64,000 bases of DNA from Rhynchopus euleeides (lineage: Eukaryota > Euglenozoa > Diplonemea > Diplonemida > Diplonemidae): NCBI GenBank assembly GCA_963210315.1, contig OY723258.1:1488001-1552000 (forward strand). The letters run 5' to 3'. The notes beneath the pieces are model-generated. The model was not told where the DNA came from and did not search any database. It was given only the letters and a program-made list of their open reading frames with translations. Position numbers and translations under genes: made by a program. Below, piece by piece: positions 1-10,907 of this stretch (positions are counted from its first letter, which is position 1; the number at the start of each line of letters is the position of its first letter).

Positions 1-2
1 CC

Positions 3-896
3 TGGGTGAAACGCATGATGCAGCGCTACGGCACGCAGGCGGAGGCAAACGGTGTCACCCTTGTCCCTATGTCTGGGTTCGACTCGGCGCCTGCGGACCT
101 GGGGGCCATGCTGGTGACGCAGCGCGCGCAGGACTCCAACGAGACTATCAAATCCGTCACCGGGTACATCATGTCCGACACCCTGCGCGGCGGCATCAGC
201 GGGGGCACGCTCAGCTCCATCCGCAACATCGTGCTGCGCGACTCCAAGGAGGTGGCCCGGTCTGCCTTCGACATGGGATACCTCTGCTTCCCAGCCACAG
301 GCACCCAGCAGAGCACCTCCTCCTACAGCATCTCCGAGGCCGGCCCATCCGGGATGTGGTATGCACGCGACATGCCGGGGTGGACCTCACCCTGGTTCGG
401 CGCTGTGAACGCCAAGGTGGTGCACAGGACGTCCTTCCTGCAGGCCGGGGGGGGTGGGCCCTTTCCTCTGTATTCCGAGGCGCTGCTGCATAAGTCGTTC
501 TTCACGGCGCTGGTGGCGACTATGGCGTTCTACGCGTTTGTGTTGGTGATCCTGATCCCGCCCCTGAGGTGGGCTGCCTTCAAGTTCTTCCTGGCCCAAC
601 CCGGGAAAGGCCCAGCACCCGAGACGCTGCGCAACGGGAGGCTCGACATTGTGTTTGTCGGGAAGACGGATGCGGCGCAGCCGATCTGTGTCAACTTTGG
701 GATGCGCAGGGATCCTGCGTATCAGTGTACAGCGATGATGCTGGTGGAGGTGGCGCTGATCCTCTATACCAGCGACGATGTGAGGTCTGGGAGGAAGAGT
801 GGCTTCCAGACGCCTGCTTCTGTGGGCGGCATGTCCCTGGTGAACCGTCTGCGCAAGGCGGAGGGCTGCACAGCCTTTTCTATCGAGCACATGTGA
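3..896 (+). CDS. Saccharopine dehydrogenase-like oxidoreductase (SCCPDH / trans-acting enoyl reductase type), 5' partial
   Basis: The reading frame is open from the window edge, so the NAD(P)-binding N-terminus lies outside; the TGA is at 894-896. The visible ~297 residues start W-V-K-R-M-M and soon show GFDSAPADLG, which matches the conserved GFDS-P-DLG block of the SCCPDH/enoyl reductase family. An SGGT motif follows, and mid-protein there is a hydrophobic segment (SFFTALVATMAFYAFVLVIL) that would be a membrane anchor, as in that family. The C-terminal part (NFGMRRDPAYQCTAMMLVEVALIL) also fits the family. A lipid-linked or membrane-associated reductase is a family-based inference; the substrate cannot be told. 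No intron is seen in the visible part. The next gene starts about 200 bases downstream on the same strand. Confidence 0.75.
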   Translation, partial: WVKRMMQRYGTQAEANGVTLVPMSGFDSAPADLGAMLVTQRAQDSNETIKSVTGYIMSDTLRGGISGGTLSSIRNIVLRDSKEVARSAFDMGYLCFPATGTQQSTSSYSISEAGPSGMWYARDMPGWTSPWFGAVNAKVVHRTSFLQAGGGGPFPLYSEALLHKSFFTALVATMAFYAFVLVILIPPLRWAAFKFFLAQPGKGPAPETLRNGRLDIVFVGKTDAAQPICVNFGMRRDPAYQCTAMMLVEVALILYTSDDVRSGRKSGFQTPASVGGMSLVNRLRKAEGCTAFSIEHM

Positions 897-1094
897 CGGG
901 TGTCTAGTGTGTGTTTGCGGTAACGTGTCTCCAGATTGAGAGTGTAGGGAGGTGGTTGCGTGGCCCTGTCCCTCCTTCCCCTTAGCGTTGTTTGCTTGTC
1001 GTAGCGGGTCAAAGCAATCCCCCCGGTGGGGTGGGGGCCAGGGTTCATGCACATGCACATGTACAGGTTCTTTTGATCCATCTTTTATTTCACA

Positions 1095-2499
1095 ATGGCC
1101 TTCTTCCTCGATGTCGGGACGGACCTGTTCGGCGTGAAGCAGAACACGCGTCTGGAGTTTGCCGGGTGCCCCACCATGTCGGAGCTGATCATCGCAGTGG
1201 AGGCACATTTCGACAAGGAGCAGCGCCTGCGCCGCCCTGCCGGGCACCCTGACGTGTCGTTCAAGTGCCAGAGCATGCAGGTGTACGACGACGTTCTGCT
1301 GCGGTGGGTGGACCTGTACAGCTCCACGCAGCTGCACAACGGGTCCCAGGTGTGGGGCTTCCAGCCCGAGGCACTGGCGCACAGCGAGGCACCCGGGTCC
1401 ATCCCGCCTGCCAAGTACTCGCCTGAGTCGTGGCTGGGGTCCCCTGGGCGTGCGCGTGCCGTTGCCGAGGCAGGCATCCGTGACCCCGTTGCGTCCGAGA
1501 AGCTGCGCAGCGTGTTCTACAACATCGACACCTCTCGCAACGTATGTCATGCTGCCTGTGTCTTGTCGCTGCACCCTGCTTGTTTCTGTGTCTGACACTG
1601 AAAGTGTTGCAAAAAAAACCGGAGGAAACTGCGGATCAGATTGTGCAGGACACATCGCATCCACAACAAGGGGTGCGAGCGTGATTGACGAATCTCCGCT
1701 GGTTCTTCTCTTCCTTCTTGATCTGCAAACTGTTTACCACAGTTTCCACCCCATACCACACGACACCACAGCGCTACATCACGTACGACTCCCTGCGTGA
1801 CTACTTCCTGCGTTACGACATTCCCTGGACCCGCGCCTACGTTGGTGACTACTACGACCGCACCGGCACCATGATGTATGTATCGTATTGTGTTCCTATT
1901 GGGCCGGACGACCGGCAGCGTCTGTCTACCCTTGTGGACAGTGCCAGAAACACCCAAGAACGCTCCTGCTTCCTTCAGCCGCATCCTGGTTGGCAGGAAT
2001 CAACTGTACAATGCAGTCACCCAACCAGTATTGGTGGGGTAAAACCTAGGGTGGGTTTCAGGTGTTTTCTGAGGTTCCCCCCAACGTTGGTTGGATGACT
2101 GTAGATGACGTCGTCTTCTTGAAGTTCATCTACATTAGGGATCTGCATCCTCGAGGAGAGACTGGTACCGTCTGCGACATCCAGACCACATCACACCACA
2201 CCACACACAGGTACGACGACTGGGTGACGTTCGCTGCACGCTACCCGACCGTGATCGACAGCCTGTACTACCGCCCGCGCGGGTCGTACGTCGACACTGC
2301 GTACTACTCATCTGCGCTTGCCGAGGCGGAGCTTGCCTCTGCACGTGCCAAGCGTGAGTCGGAGCTGCGCAACTACTACACGTCGTACAACAGCGAGCGT
2401 GCCCGTCTCGACGCTGAGTACAGCGTGCGCCGTGCTGCCGCTGACTCTGCTCTTTACTACCGCCCGTACTCCCCGCGCTACGGGTACAGCACCTACTGA
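1095..2499 (+). CDS. Tandem-array gene copy 1: conserved hypothetical, ubiquitin-like/EF-hand-like plus Tyr-rich helix, 3 exons
   Basis: Exons 1095-1541, 1772-1875 and 2211-2499 give 279 aa. The first join is phase 0. The second is phase 2 and makes MMYDDW across the splice; this is the only donor shared by all three copies (AT|GTATG). Residues 1-95 (start MAFFLDVGTDLFGV) look like a compact beta-grasp or PB1-like domain. Exon 2 encodes YDSLRDYFLRYDIPW and YYDRTGTMMYDDW, which resembles a degenerate EF-hand. The C-terminal third is Ala/Glu/Arg/Tyr-rich helix ending in a YRPYSPRYGYSTY tail. I do not recognise the function; a cytoskeletal or flagellar structural role would be a guess. It shares exon 3, the end of intron 2 and the 3' UTR almost exactly with copy 2. 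Confidence 0.72.
1542..1771 (+). other. Representative intron showing the GTATG donor rule
   Basis: Intron 1 of array copy 1 starts GTATGTCATG and ends CACACGACACCACAG. Across the window 22 of 23 reconstructed introns in intact genes begin GTATG, the exception being GTACG at 15959. Acceptors are CAG or AAG-like after a C/CA-rich tract. Eighteen of the 23 fall in phase 0 and five in phase 2. Confidence 0.7.
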
Positions 2500-2708
2500 G
2501 AACCGCTGCCGCTGGCCACGGCATCGGCTGTAACCTGTAGCCACCCTGCGCTTCCAGCGCTGCTGCCCCCTTGTAGCAACACTGTTTTTGTACCGTTGCC
2601 CCCATTATTGTTGCACCCCCCAGTGCCCATAGCTTTGTGGACAGTTGTGCCAGTGGCACCGTAGGATGACACCCAGGATGCCCCCTACTCTTGTCCCATC
2701 CCGCAGCA
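2161..2708 (+). repeat. Direct repeat unit A (intron-2 end, exon 3 and 3' UTR of array copy 1)
   Basis: This ~548-base block matches 4549-5095 almost perfectly, including about 200 bases of non-coding 3' flank. The match begins CTGGTACCGTCTGCGACATC and ends CATCCCGCAGCA, beyond which the sequences differ. It is direct evidence for a recent segmental duplication or conversion between copies 1 and 2. Confidence 0.85.
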
Positions 2709-2769
2709 ACCGCGCCTGTCCCAGCCATGTGTCGCCACACCCACCCGCAGAGCTTTTGCTTCCATAACA

Positions 2770-4886
2770 ATGGCCTTCTTCCTCGATGTCGGGACGGACC
2801 TGTTCGGCGTGAAGCAGAACACGCGTCTGGAGTTTGCCGGGTGCCCCACCATGTCGGAGCTGATCATCGCAGTGGAGGCACACTTCGACAAGGAGCAGCG
2901 CCTGCGCCGCCCTGCCGGGCACCCTGACGTGTCGTTCAAGTGCCAGAGCATGCAGGTGTACGACGACGTTCTGCTGCGGTGGGTGGACCTGTACAGCTCC
3001 ACGCAGCTGCACAACGGGTCCCAGGTGTGGGGCTTCCAGCCCGAGGCACTGGCGCACAGCGAGGCACCCGGGTCCATCCCGCCTGCCAAGTACTCGCCTG
3101 AGTCGTGGCTGGGGTCCCCTGGGCGTGCGCGTGCCGTTGCCGAGGCAGGCATCCGTGACCCCGTTGCGTCCGAGAAGCTGCGCAGCGTGTTCTACAACAT
3201 CGACACCTCTCGCAACGTATGCCGTGCTGCCTCCCTTGCCATTGCTCGTACTTGTGTCTGTTGGTGGCACCTCGGTGCCTCCTAGAGATGGCAGATGTGG
3301 CCTCTGTTCCAATCCTCACAGCTGGTCCGGGTTTTCCTACACCCCCCCGTTGCGGCGCGTCTCTGCCACACACGTCAGGGCATGGCTTCTGGGGCTGAGA
3401 CCTCGACCCATCGCGGGCTCCCGCAAACAGAGTGGCGTGCCTGCCTCTGGCTCTACTGGAGTGCCTCCTCTGACAAGTGGCACGGACAGTTTTCAAAAAC
3501 AATCATGCGTGTCTGTGCCGTACTTTCTTCCGCCCCACCCCATACCACACGACACCACAGCGCTACATCACGTACGACTCCCTGCGTGACTACTTCCTGC
3601 GTTACGACATTCCCTGGACCCGCGCCTACGTTGGTGACTACTACGACCGCACCGGCACCATGATGTATGCTATCAATGTAAGACGTGTCACCTGCATGAT
3701 GCACCTGTTGGTGTCCGCCGCTCCGCAGTGCACCCTGCCCTGCATGTATCAACACCCCTTCGTGGGTGCGGTCGGTGTGGTCCAGCACAGCCTTCTGCTG
3801 CCCATTCCCAGGGAAGGCGTGGAGGCCGATCTGGAACTGCACCTCGTGCATGAGCTCGAGGCGCCGGGTTGCCGGCGCCTCGAGCGTGCAGGGCCGGGGG
3901 TCGCAGCGGAGAGGTCATCGCCTTCCTCCAAGTCCGACGCACACTCCTCGCCTGGCTCAGGCACAATCACCTCTTTGTCGAGGGGGGGTGGGGGACAGCG
4001 CTACGCCTCCGGGCGTAGCCCCACGCAGGCGACCACATCAGCCGGCATCTCGTCCCGGAAGAGGTTATCCCCGAGACTCCATCGCTCTCACATCACGCCG
4101 CACACCCTTATTCGCCAACCACACGTGATGTCTAGCCATTCTTCATTTGTAACATGCTTCACCTGGTTGCCATGCGGTGCGATTGCCAGCGCTCCTGCCC
4201 TCACCTTCCGCACTTTCTACCTTCACCACCTGCCGGGTACAGCTGTGCTTACCGGCTGTGGTGGTCTGGCAGCGCTCTGGAGGGACGAACTGGTCATGGT
4301 GGTGCACGTGATGTATTTTTCGGTGCAGCTGCACTCCCTCGTCCTGCAGGAACTGCCGTGGGCACGTCCCATGCGTAGTGCTGTCGAGCATCGCAGGTCA
4401 AGGCGGGAGTGGGGGTTCCACCTTGCCTTCGGGTAGTGCAATTTGTTAGGTGAATGCCTTGTGGCTGGGTTCTGTCTGTATCGCTGTCGTTGTCGTTGTA
4501 ATGGTTAGTGGCACGGCCTGTGCCAAAAGCTGTTGCAAAAGGAGGATGCTGGTACCGTCTGCGACATCCAGACCACATCACACCACACCACACACAGGTA
4601 CGACGACTGGGTGACGTTCGCTGCACGCTACCCGACCGTGATCGACAGCCTGTACTACCGCCCGCGCGGGTCGTACGTCGACACTGCGTACTACTCATCT
4701 GCGCTTGCCGAGGCGGAGCTTGCCTCTGCACGTGACAAGCGTGAGTCGGAGCTGCGCAACTACTACACGTCGTACAACAGCGAGCGTGCCCGTCTCGACG
4801 CTGAGTACAGCGTGCGCCGCGCTGCCGCTGACTCTGCTCTTTACTACCGCCCGTACTCCCCGCGCTACGGGTACAGCACCTACTGA
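2770..4886 (+). CDS. Tandem-array gene copy 2 (same family as copies 1 and 3), 3 exons
   Basis: Exons 2770-3216, 3561-3664 and 4598-4886 give 279 aa, nearly identical to copy 1; the visible change is ARAKRE to ARDKRE in the C-terminal helix. Its intron 2 is 933 bases, against 335 in copy 1 and 422 in copy 3, and the extra sequence holds a perfect 14-bp hairpin. A CCCGCAG lies 20 bases upstream of the start and could serve as a trans-splice acceptor. Intron interiors are unrelated to those of copy 1, although exons and splice borders match. Function is unknown, as for copy 1. Confidence 0.72.
3854..3885. repeat. Perfect 14-bp hairpin inside intron 2 of array copy 2
   Basis: GCTCGAGGCGCCGG pairs with CCGGCGCCTCGAGC around a 4-base loop. 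A second, smaller GC-rich hairpin (GCTACGCC / GGCGTAGC) lies near 4000-4019 in the same oversized intron. Neither is present in the other two copies. Confidence 0.8.
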
Positions 4887-5095
4887 GAACCGCTGCCGCT
4901 GGCCACGGCATCGGCTGTAACCTGTAGCCACCCTGCGCTTCCAGCGCTGCTGCCCCCTTGTAGCAACACTGTTTTTGTACCGTTGCCCCCATTATTGTTG
5001 CACCCCCCAGTGCCCATAGCTTTGTGGACAGTTGTGCCAGTGGCACCGTAGGATGACACCCAGGATGCCCCCTACTCTTGTCCCATCCCGCAGCA
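4549..5095 (+). repeat. Direct repeat unit B (partner of 2161-2708)
   Basis: This is the second copy of the intron-2 end, exon 3 and 3' UTR block, linked to array copy 2. Copy 3 has the exon but lacks the shared 3' flank. Confidence 0.85.
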
Positions 5096-5335
5096 TTGGT
5101 TTTGTGATCTGCATGTTCCTCGCCTCGTGGTTGGCACCAAGGAGCGACATGTGATTGCCTTGCACACTGGTATTGCGTTGTCCACACATTCATCAAGGCC
5201 ACTGCCCCACCTTGATCACCGCACTGTGGAGGGTGTTGTTGTGTTGGGTCTGTTTGTTGCTTCCCACTTTCGGCAGAGCAGAGCGAAGTCGCAAAGAACG
5301 AAAGAAACAGTGCCACTGGCACGGTATCCTTATTA

Positions 5336-5716
5336 CCGTATTCGGAAAAATACTGGAACGGAAAAATGCTGGAACGGATTTTTTCTGGAACGGAAAATAA
5401 CTGGAACAAACCCGAGTTTTCGAAACTTGGAACATTATTCCGTTCCAGTATTTTTCCGTTCCAGAATTAGAATATGGGGGAAATTGGCGGGTACTTGTCA
5501 GTTTTTCGGGCACATGTGAATCCCACCTCACCCCACCCCATGCCATGGTGGAGGATGGTGGGCCAGCATACCCTTGGGAAAGTACCCGACTCCCAGAAAA
5601 CGGCCAAGTCCGCGCAGACCCCCCAGAACAATTCTGGAACGGAAAATAACTGGAACAAATGGGGTCTCGGCTGGAACTTGGAACATTATTCCGTTCCAGT
5701 ATTTTTCCGAATACGG
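5336..5716. mobile_element. TA-flanked MITE (CCGTATTCGG ends)
   Basis: The terminal inverted repeats start CCGTATTCGGAAAAATACTG on the left and end as the complement on the right. They are bounded by TA at 5334-5335 and 5717-5718, the duplication expected of a Tc1/mariner-type element. The interior holds a second pair of related repeats (GGAACGGAAAATAACTGGAA at about 5390 and 5637), so a smaller copy may be nested inside. No coding capacity is seen. It lies in the intergenic space between array copies 2 and 3. Confidence 0.75.
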
Positions 5717-6108
5717 TATATGCAGGCCATTCACAGCACCTTCACTGCCTCGCACAAGCGTCCACTCAGCGAAACTTCGTTGGGTGGCTTGTCCGGAAGG
5801 CTTTTCCCTGGCGCTGCGGCCAGCGCCGGGGAGCGGCGGCGGCACTACGGCGGGGTTCGTTCCTTCGGTCATCTCTCGTATTAATGTGTGTGATTACCTC
5901 CCCTGCGAGGGCCTGCAGGCCCTGATCGCCGTGGTGGGGGACGCGCGCACGGTTGACCGACACGCGTTCTAAACAAGTTTGATCGGGAAGTTGTTGCACT
6001 AGGTGCTTCGAATTTATCGCGTACGTCGTACAGTTTCTGTTTTGTCCTGGCTTCACCAGCCACACGTGCACCCTGCCAGAGTCTTGTTTGATCCTCTCTT
6101 CTTTCACA

Positions 6109-7470
6109 ATGGCCTTCTTCCTCGATGTCGGGACGGACCTGTTTGGCGCGAAGCAGAACACGCGCCTGGAGTTTGCCGGGTGCCCCACCATGTCGGAGCT
6201 GATCATCGCAGTGGAGGCACACTTCGACAAGGAGCAGCGCCTGCGCCGCCCTGCCGGGCACCCTGACGTGTCGTTCAAGTGCCAGAGCATGCAGGTGTAC
6301 GATGACGTTCTGCTGCGGTGGGTGGACCTGTACAGCTCCACGCAGCTGCACAACGGGTCCCAGGTGTGGGGCTTCCAGCCCGAGGCACTGGCGCACAGCG
6401 AGGCACCCGGGTCCATCCCGCCTGCCAAGTACTCGCCTGAGTCGTGGCTGGGGTCCCCTGGGCGTGCGCGTGCCGTTGCCGAGGCAGGCATCCGTGACCC
6501 CGTTGCGTCCGAGAAGCTGCGCAGCGTGTTCTACAACATCGACACGGCGCACAACGTATGTCATGCTGCCTGTGTCCTGCAATGCACACAAGAAACCGCT
6601 TGTGTCGTGCCGTACTTTCTTCCGCCCCACCCCATACCACACGACACCACAGCGCTACATCACGTACGACTCCCTGCGCGACTACTTCCTGCGTTACGAC
6701 ATTCCCTGGACCCGCGCCTACGTTGGTGACTACTACGACCGCACCGGCACTATGATGTATGTCATGTGTAATGTGTATTAGAAGCCTTCTATATTCCTTA
6801 CCACCACGCCACATGGCCTGAGACCATTCACTTGTTTAAGCACCTTCGGTACGACTAGGGAGTCAAGGGGGCACTAGGGAAGACGACTTCCCTGTACGTG
6901 CTTGTTTTTCTACCACTTGCAACAACAGTTTTCTTGCAAGGTTGGAAGGGGGGCGAACGGAACAAGCACCACCCTTCATTAGGCCAACGAGTGGTGTTTT
7001 GCTCCCTGCCTTCGCCCCTCCGTACGTCAGCTTTTGCACTGAACGGTGCCTAATGCAACGGAAAAGCGGTGGGGTTGCCCCCCATTCCCACACACGCGTT
7101 TTTTTTGATAATTATTGATGTTTTGTGTCTTATGTTCGACCGAAGACTCCAGACCACGTCACACCACACCACACACAGGTACGACGACTGGGTGACGTTC
7201 GCTGCACGCTACCCGACCGTGATCGACAGCCTGTACTACCGCCCGCGCGGGTCGTACGTCGACACTGCGTACTACTCATCTGCGCTTGCCGAGGCAGAGC
7301 TTGCCTCTGCACGTGCCAAGCGTGAGTCGGAGCTGCGCAACTACTACACGTCGTACAACAGCGAGCGTGCCCGTCTCGACGCTGAGTACAGCGTGCGCCG
7401 CGCTGCCGCTGACTCTGCTCTTTACTACCGCCCGTACTCCCCGCGCTACGGGTACGCGAGCCGGTTCTAG
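6109..7470 (+). CDS. Tandem-array gene copy 3, divergent C-terminus, 3 exons
   Basis: Exons 6109-6555, 6653-6756 and 7179-7470 give 280 aa. Exon 1 differs from copies 1 and 2 in few residues (GAKQNT for GVKQNT; TAHN for TSRN before the first intron). The last residues are YGYASRF in place of YGYSTY, and the 3' flank is unrelated to that of the other copies. The start lies in a CTTCTTTCACAATGG context like copy 1 (TTTCACAATGG). A MITE at 5336-5716 separates it from copy 2. It appears to be the oldest member, because copies 1 and 2 also share 3' UTR sequence. Function is unknown. Confidence 0.72.
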
Positions 7471-8243
7471 GTTCGCCTCTTCTCACCATCCCTGCAGCTG
7501 TTATAAGGGCGATGCCTGCGATGCCCCATGTGGTGGCTCGCCTGCAAAGCCCAGGCTGCCTTATCCGCCTGTTCCTCACCAAATGACTTGTTTGTAGTCC
7601 CGCTACAGCCGGCGCAACACCCCCCTCGCGCATTGTTGCTGCGGCACATTCCTGTTTGTTGTCTTTTGTACTGCCTTCTTCCAATGATAGTTTAGTCAGC
7701 GCAGTGTTGCATCGCCCAGCCAGGCATGGCTACTTAGTGCTTTGGTGCACTCATGAAGCACAGGGACTCGCCCAACCGCGATGCTCCTCCTGTGTTTGAC
7801 TCGGGAAGCTTCTCCCACCCCATGAAGGATCAACATGACAGCTGGGGCACGCCCCTCCCACCCCCACCCCCACCTCCGGTTGCTGCATCTGTTTATGCTG
7901 TAGGTGTTGTCCGAGAGTTCCTGACATTCCGAACCTATCTGACCACCCTCACATGTTGCAATAATTCTTCACGATATCAATATCACCTGCCACAGTGCCA
8001 ACAATTGTTGGCTTCTCTTTGGGCCGCCTATTCTACCTCGGCCGAGGTTCGACTGTGCGCACTTTTACTAAACCTTCATCAGGCAAAACATGCGAGGTTC
8101 TCACCCCAGGTTGGGCGAACCACGAACCAGCCAAACGCCTGGTCTTTTTTCCCCGCATTCTAACCCCACAAGCATCCCCTTGCAGCCCACACCACTTACA
8201 CCTTCCACATGCCGCCAACCCCTGCCACCACGGTGTAGGCGGC

Positions 8244-10525
8244 ATGGCTGGGGATGACGAGGCCGAGCGCTTTGACTGGGTGGAGGCTGCCGTGGGGCCA
8301 CCTCCCCAGCGCGAGGAGTATGTGCCCGACGCGCAGCCCACCGTGGAGGGCGAGTGGGAGGAGCTGCGGCGCCAGAAGGCGATTGCAGAGGAGCGCCGCA
8401 GGGAGCGGCGCGAGAGGCGCGAGAGCCGAGGCAGGGAGGCGGCGGAGGGGGGGCTCCCGGCGGGGGCTTCCCCTCCGCCCGCAGCGGTGACGCCCGCCGC
8501 AGCCTGCGTCGTGCAGGAGGAGGTGGCGCGCCGCATGGAGGTCGATGCTGCAGAGTTCAGACGCTTCGCCTCGCTGCTGGAGTGGTGGCGTGAGGCACTG
8601 CCCTGCAAGTCGTACACCCCGAAGCTAGATCCACTGCCGGCGCCCGCCAGGGCGCCGCCTGCCGCACCCGGTCCAGCGGATCGGATGCCAGGTCCGCTGC
8701 CTGGTCCGCTTGCATCGCCGCCGCCACCTCCTGCTGTTGCTGCTGCTGCTGTGGCCGTCCAACCTGCTGCGGCTGACAGGGCGCATCAGCATCAAGGTGC
8801 CACTGCTGCCGGTGCTACCGCGCGTGTGCCGCGGCACAAAGCGATGCTTGAGTTCCGCGATGTGGCACACAACCCTCTGGTGGCCGACATGCACCTCCGC
8901 CAGGCCGCGCTGCTGCAGCGGCGCGAGGGCAACGCGCGGCACGACCTGTGCCTGCGGGAGCAGCTGGAGGCGGATGGGCTGGCCGCCGGCATCCGGTGCC
9001 ACATGCACATCCCACGCTATGCCACCAAGAGCATCGACGAGGGCGACACCCTCATCACACGCGCCGTGGCGCAGCGCCGCACCCTCCTGCGGCGCGTCCA
9101 GCGCCTGGCAGGGGTCATCACCCACGACGAGGAGGCACAGCGCGGCGTCTTGCAGTCTGAGGAGCAGCACGGCGTGACACACCTGCAGCTGCTGCACCTC
9201 CGCCTGGAGCGCTACGCCATCGAGGGCATCGCGGGCACCACCCTCGCCATCGAGCGGGACGCGCGGCTCACCCGCACCGCCTCTGCAGAGGAACATCACG
9301 CCGCCTTCGCAGACCTCGCCGCACAGCATGCGGCTGGCCTGCAGGCCGCTGCCGACGCGACTGCTGCCCGCCTCGGGCAGGAGGAGGGGCTCCGCGACGA
9401 CGTCACCAGTGAGGAGTCTCTCGCCCGCGCAATCGACGTTGAACGTGAGGAGTCCTGCGAGCGCGACGTTCTGCGCAGCGACTTCATGATGGCTGTCAAC
9501 CGCCTGACGGGCCTCCTCGCGTGGCGCATCGTCAACGCGGAGGCGCGGGCGCGGTGGGATGTCGAGCAGGCTGAGAGCGACAGCCTCGATGCGCTCCGCA
9601 CCGACACGGAGGACGGCAGAGCAGTGACACAGCACCTGGCGGCGCTGCTGCAGCCGCTCGATGCGGCAGCCAGGCTGGCCTACGAAGAGGCGGGGTGGCG
9701 GCGCCTCTGCCACCAGGGGTGGGCCGAGGGCCTGGCATCCCTGCAGCAGCTGTACGCCTCTGCCGAGGGGTGGCGGGGGCTGATGCGCGGCGAGGAGGTG
9801 GCCCGCAGCGGGGTTGCGATGGAGCAGGCGCTGGCGGCGGCCCGCATGCACTCGACGCTGGTGGACAACGTGCAGTGGAACCTTGCGGATAGCAGGGCCG
9901 CGACACCCCCGGGCAACCCTTGGGGGGCTGTGGAGGGCCTTGTGTGCAGCCCGGCAGTATGCAGGGCGGCGGGAGGGGGGTTTTGTCTTGCAAATGTCTT
10001 TTTGCAGGGCTTCTGTTTGATGCCAAGCTCTCGCGAGTTGTGTTGCAGTATCCACCATGCCCCTGTTGTGTCAATGCCATTGCCATCGCCCCCACCCCTC
10101 CCGCACACAGAAAATAGGCAGCAAGCAGGAGCTGGAGTCGATGCTCGAAACACAGACGCACAGCCTGCTGGGACAGTGGTTCTACAAAAGCGCCCCTGAG
10201 GAGCGTGAGGACGTGCCGCAGAGCGAGTGCAACTCCGATGTCACGGAGGAGGCGGTTGCGCCAGAGGTGGACCCTGTGGTATGCCGAGACAAGTCCATGG
10301 GCTGGGGTGGGGGTGTCAGGGGTGGGGGGGAGATTGCTTGGCACACCACCGTGCCCCCCCCTGCAGACGGCCTCATGGATGGCCTTTGCGGACATGTCAC
10401 GGAAACATGCAGAAGGTGGTGCTGCAGCCGATAACGACGCAGCCTTGCATGATGGGGATGCAGAAGACGACCCGTGGTCCACCTTGGACGCTTTTATGCC
10501 CAACACCCAGCCCGTCGCCATCTAG
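8244..10525 (+). CDS. Large coiled-coil protein of unknown function, 3 exons
   Basis: Exons 8244-9956, 10111-10278 and 10367-10525 join in phase 0 and give 679 aa. The start MAGDDEAERFDWVEAAV is the first Met followed by clearly protein-like sequence; upstream in-frame codons look like random flank. Residues 35-60 are a highly charged Glu/Arg helix (EELRRQKAIAEERRRERRERR). Residues ~125-195 are Pro/Ala-rich linker. Residues ~200-560 are long amphipathic helices without recognisable catalytic motifs, and an acidic tail ends ...DPWSTLDAFMPNTQPVAI. I do not recognise a family. A scaffold or cytoskeletal role is possible from composition only. The first donor (GTATG at 9957) is the least certain join. 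Confidence 0.62.
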
Positions 10526-10819
10526 CCGAACCGAGGGTTGTTCCCCCCCACCCCCTCCCCCAGTATTGCCGGCAAAGCGTGGCTATGGGAACCTTCCGAT
10601 TCCCCGCCACGCCCAGCCATATCCCCCCCCAAAACTGCTGCCCTGTTGCCCCCCCCCCCCCCCCACCCTTTGAAGCCCGCTCTGCAGTGAACATCTGCCA
10701 GAGGAGGGTGGGGGGGGGGGGGGCGTGCCGGATGAAAGCCCACACATCACACCGCTGCTGCCATCCCTGCCCTCAACCCCGCCCTGAATTGACGGAGGCC
10801 GTTTGTGTGTGTCTCTTGT

Positions 10820-10880
10820 TTATTACACGTCTCTCTCGCTGGCTATCTCTCTCTCATATCGTCCACTGCACATCACATCA
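10820..10880 (+). promoter_or_regulatory. Candidate splice (trans-splice) acceptor upstream of the Amt-ankyrin gene
   Basis: A TCTCTCTCGCTGGCTATCTC pyrimidine tract is followed by ACATCACATCAG, 28 bases before the ATG. It resembles a 3' splice site with no upstream exon, as expected for spliced-leader addition. No cDNA evidence is available here. Confidence 0.35.
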
Positions 10881-10907
10881 GGTTGCCACAATTTTCTGGC
10901 CGTGCTC

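Noticed and set aside
387-1664. Long minus-strand open frame opposite the first gene and array exon 1
   Set aside because: It is the complement of clearly coding + strand exons, recurs wherever the array exon recurs, and has Arg/Pro/Cys-rich shadow composition.
8625-10058. Long minus-strand frame opposite the coiled-coil gene
   Set aside because: The + strand has charged heptad-like protein sequence and consistent introns; the minus frame is a codon-bias shadow.
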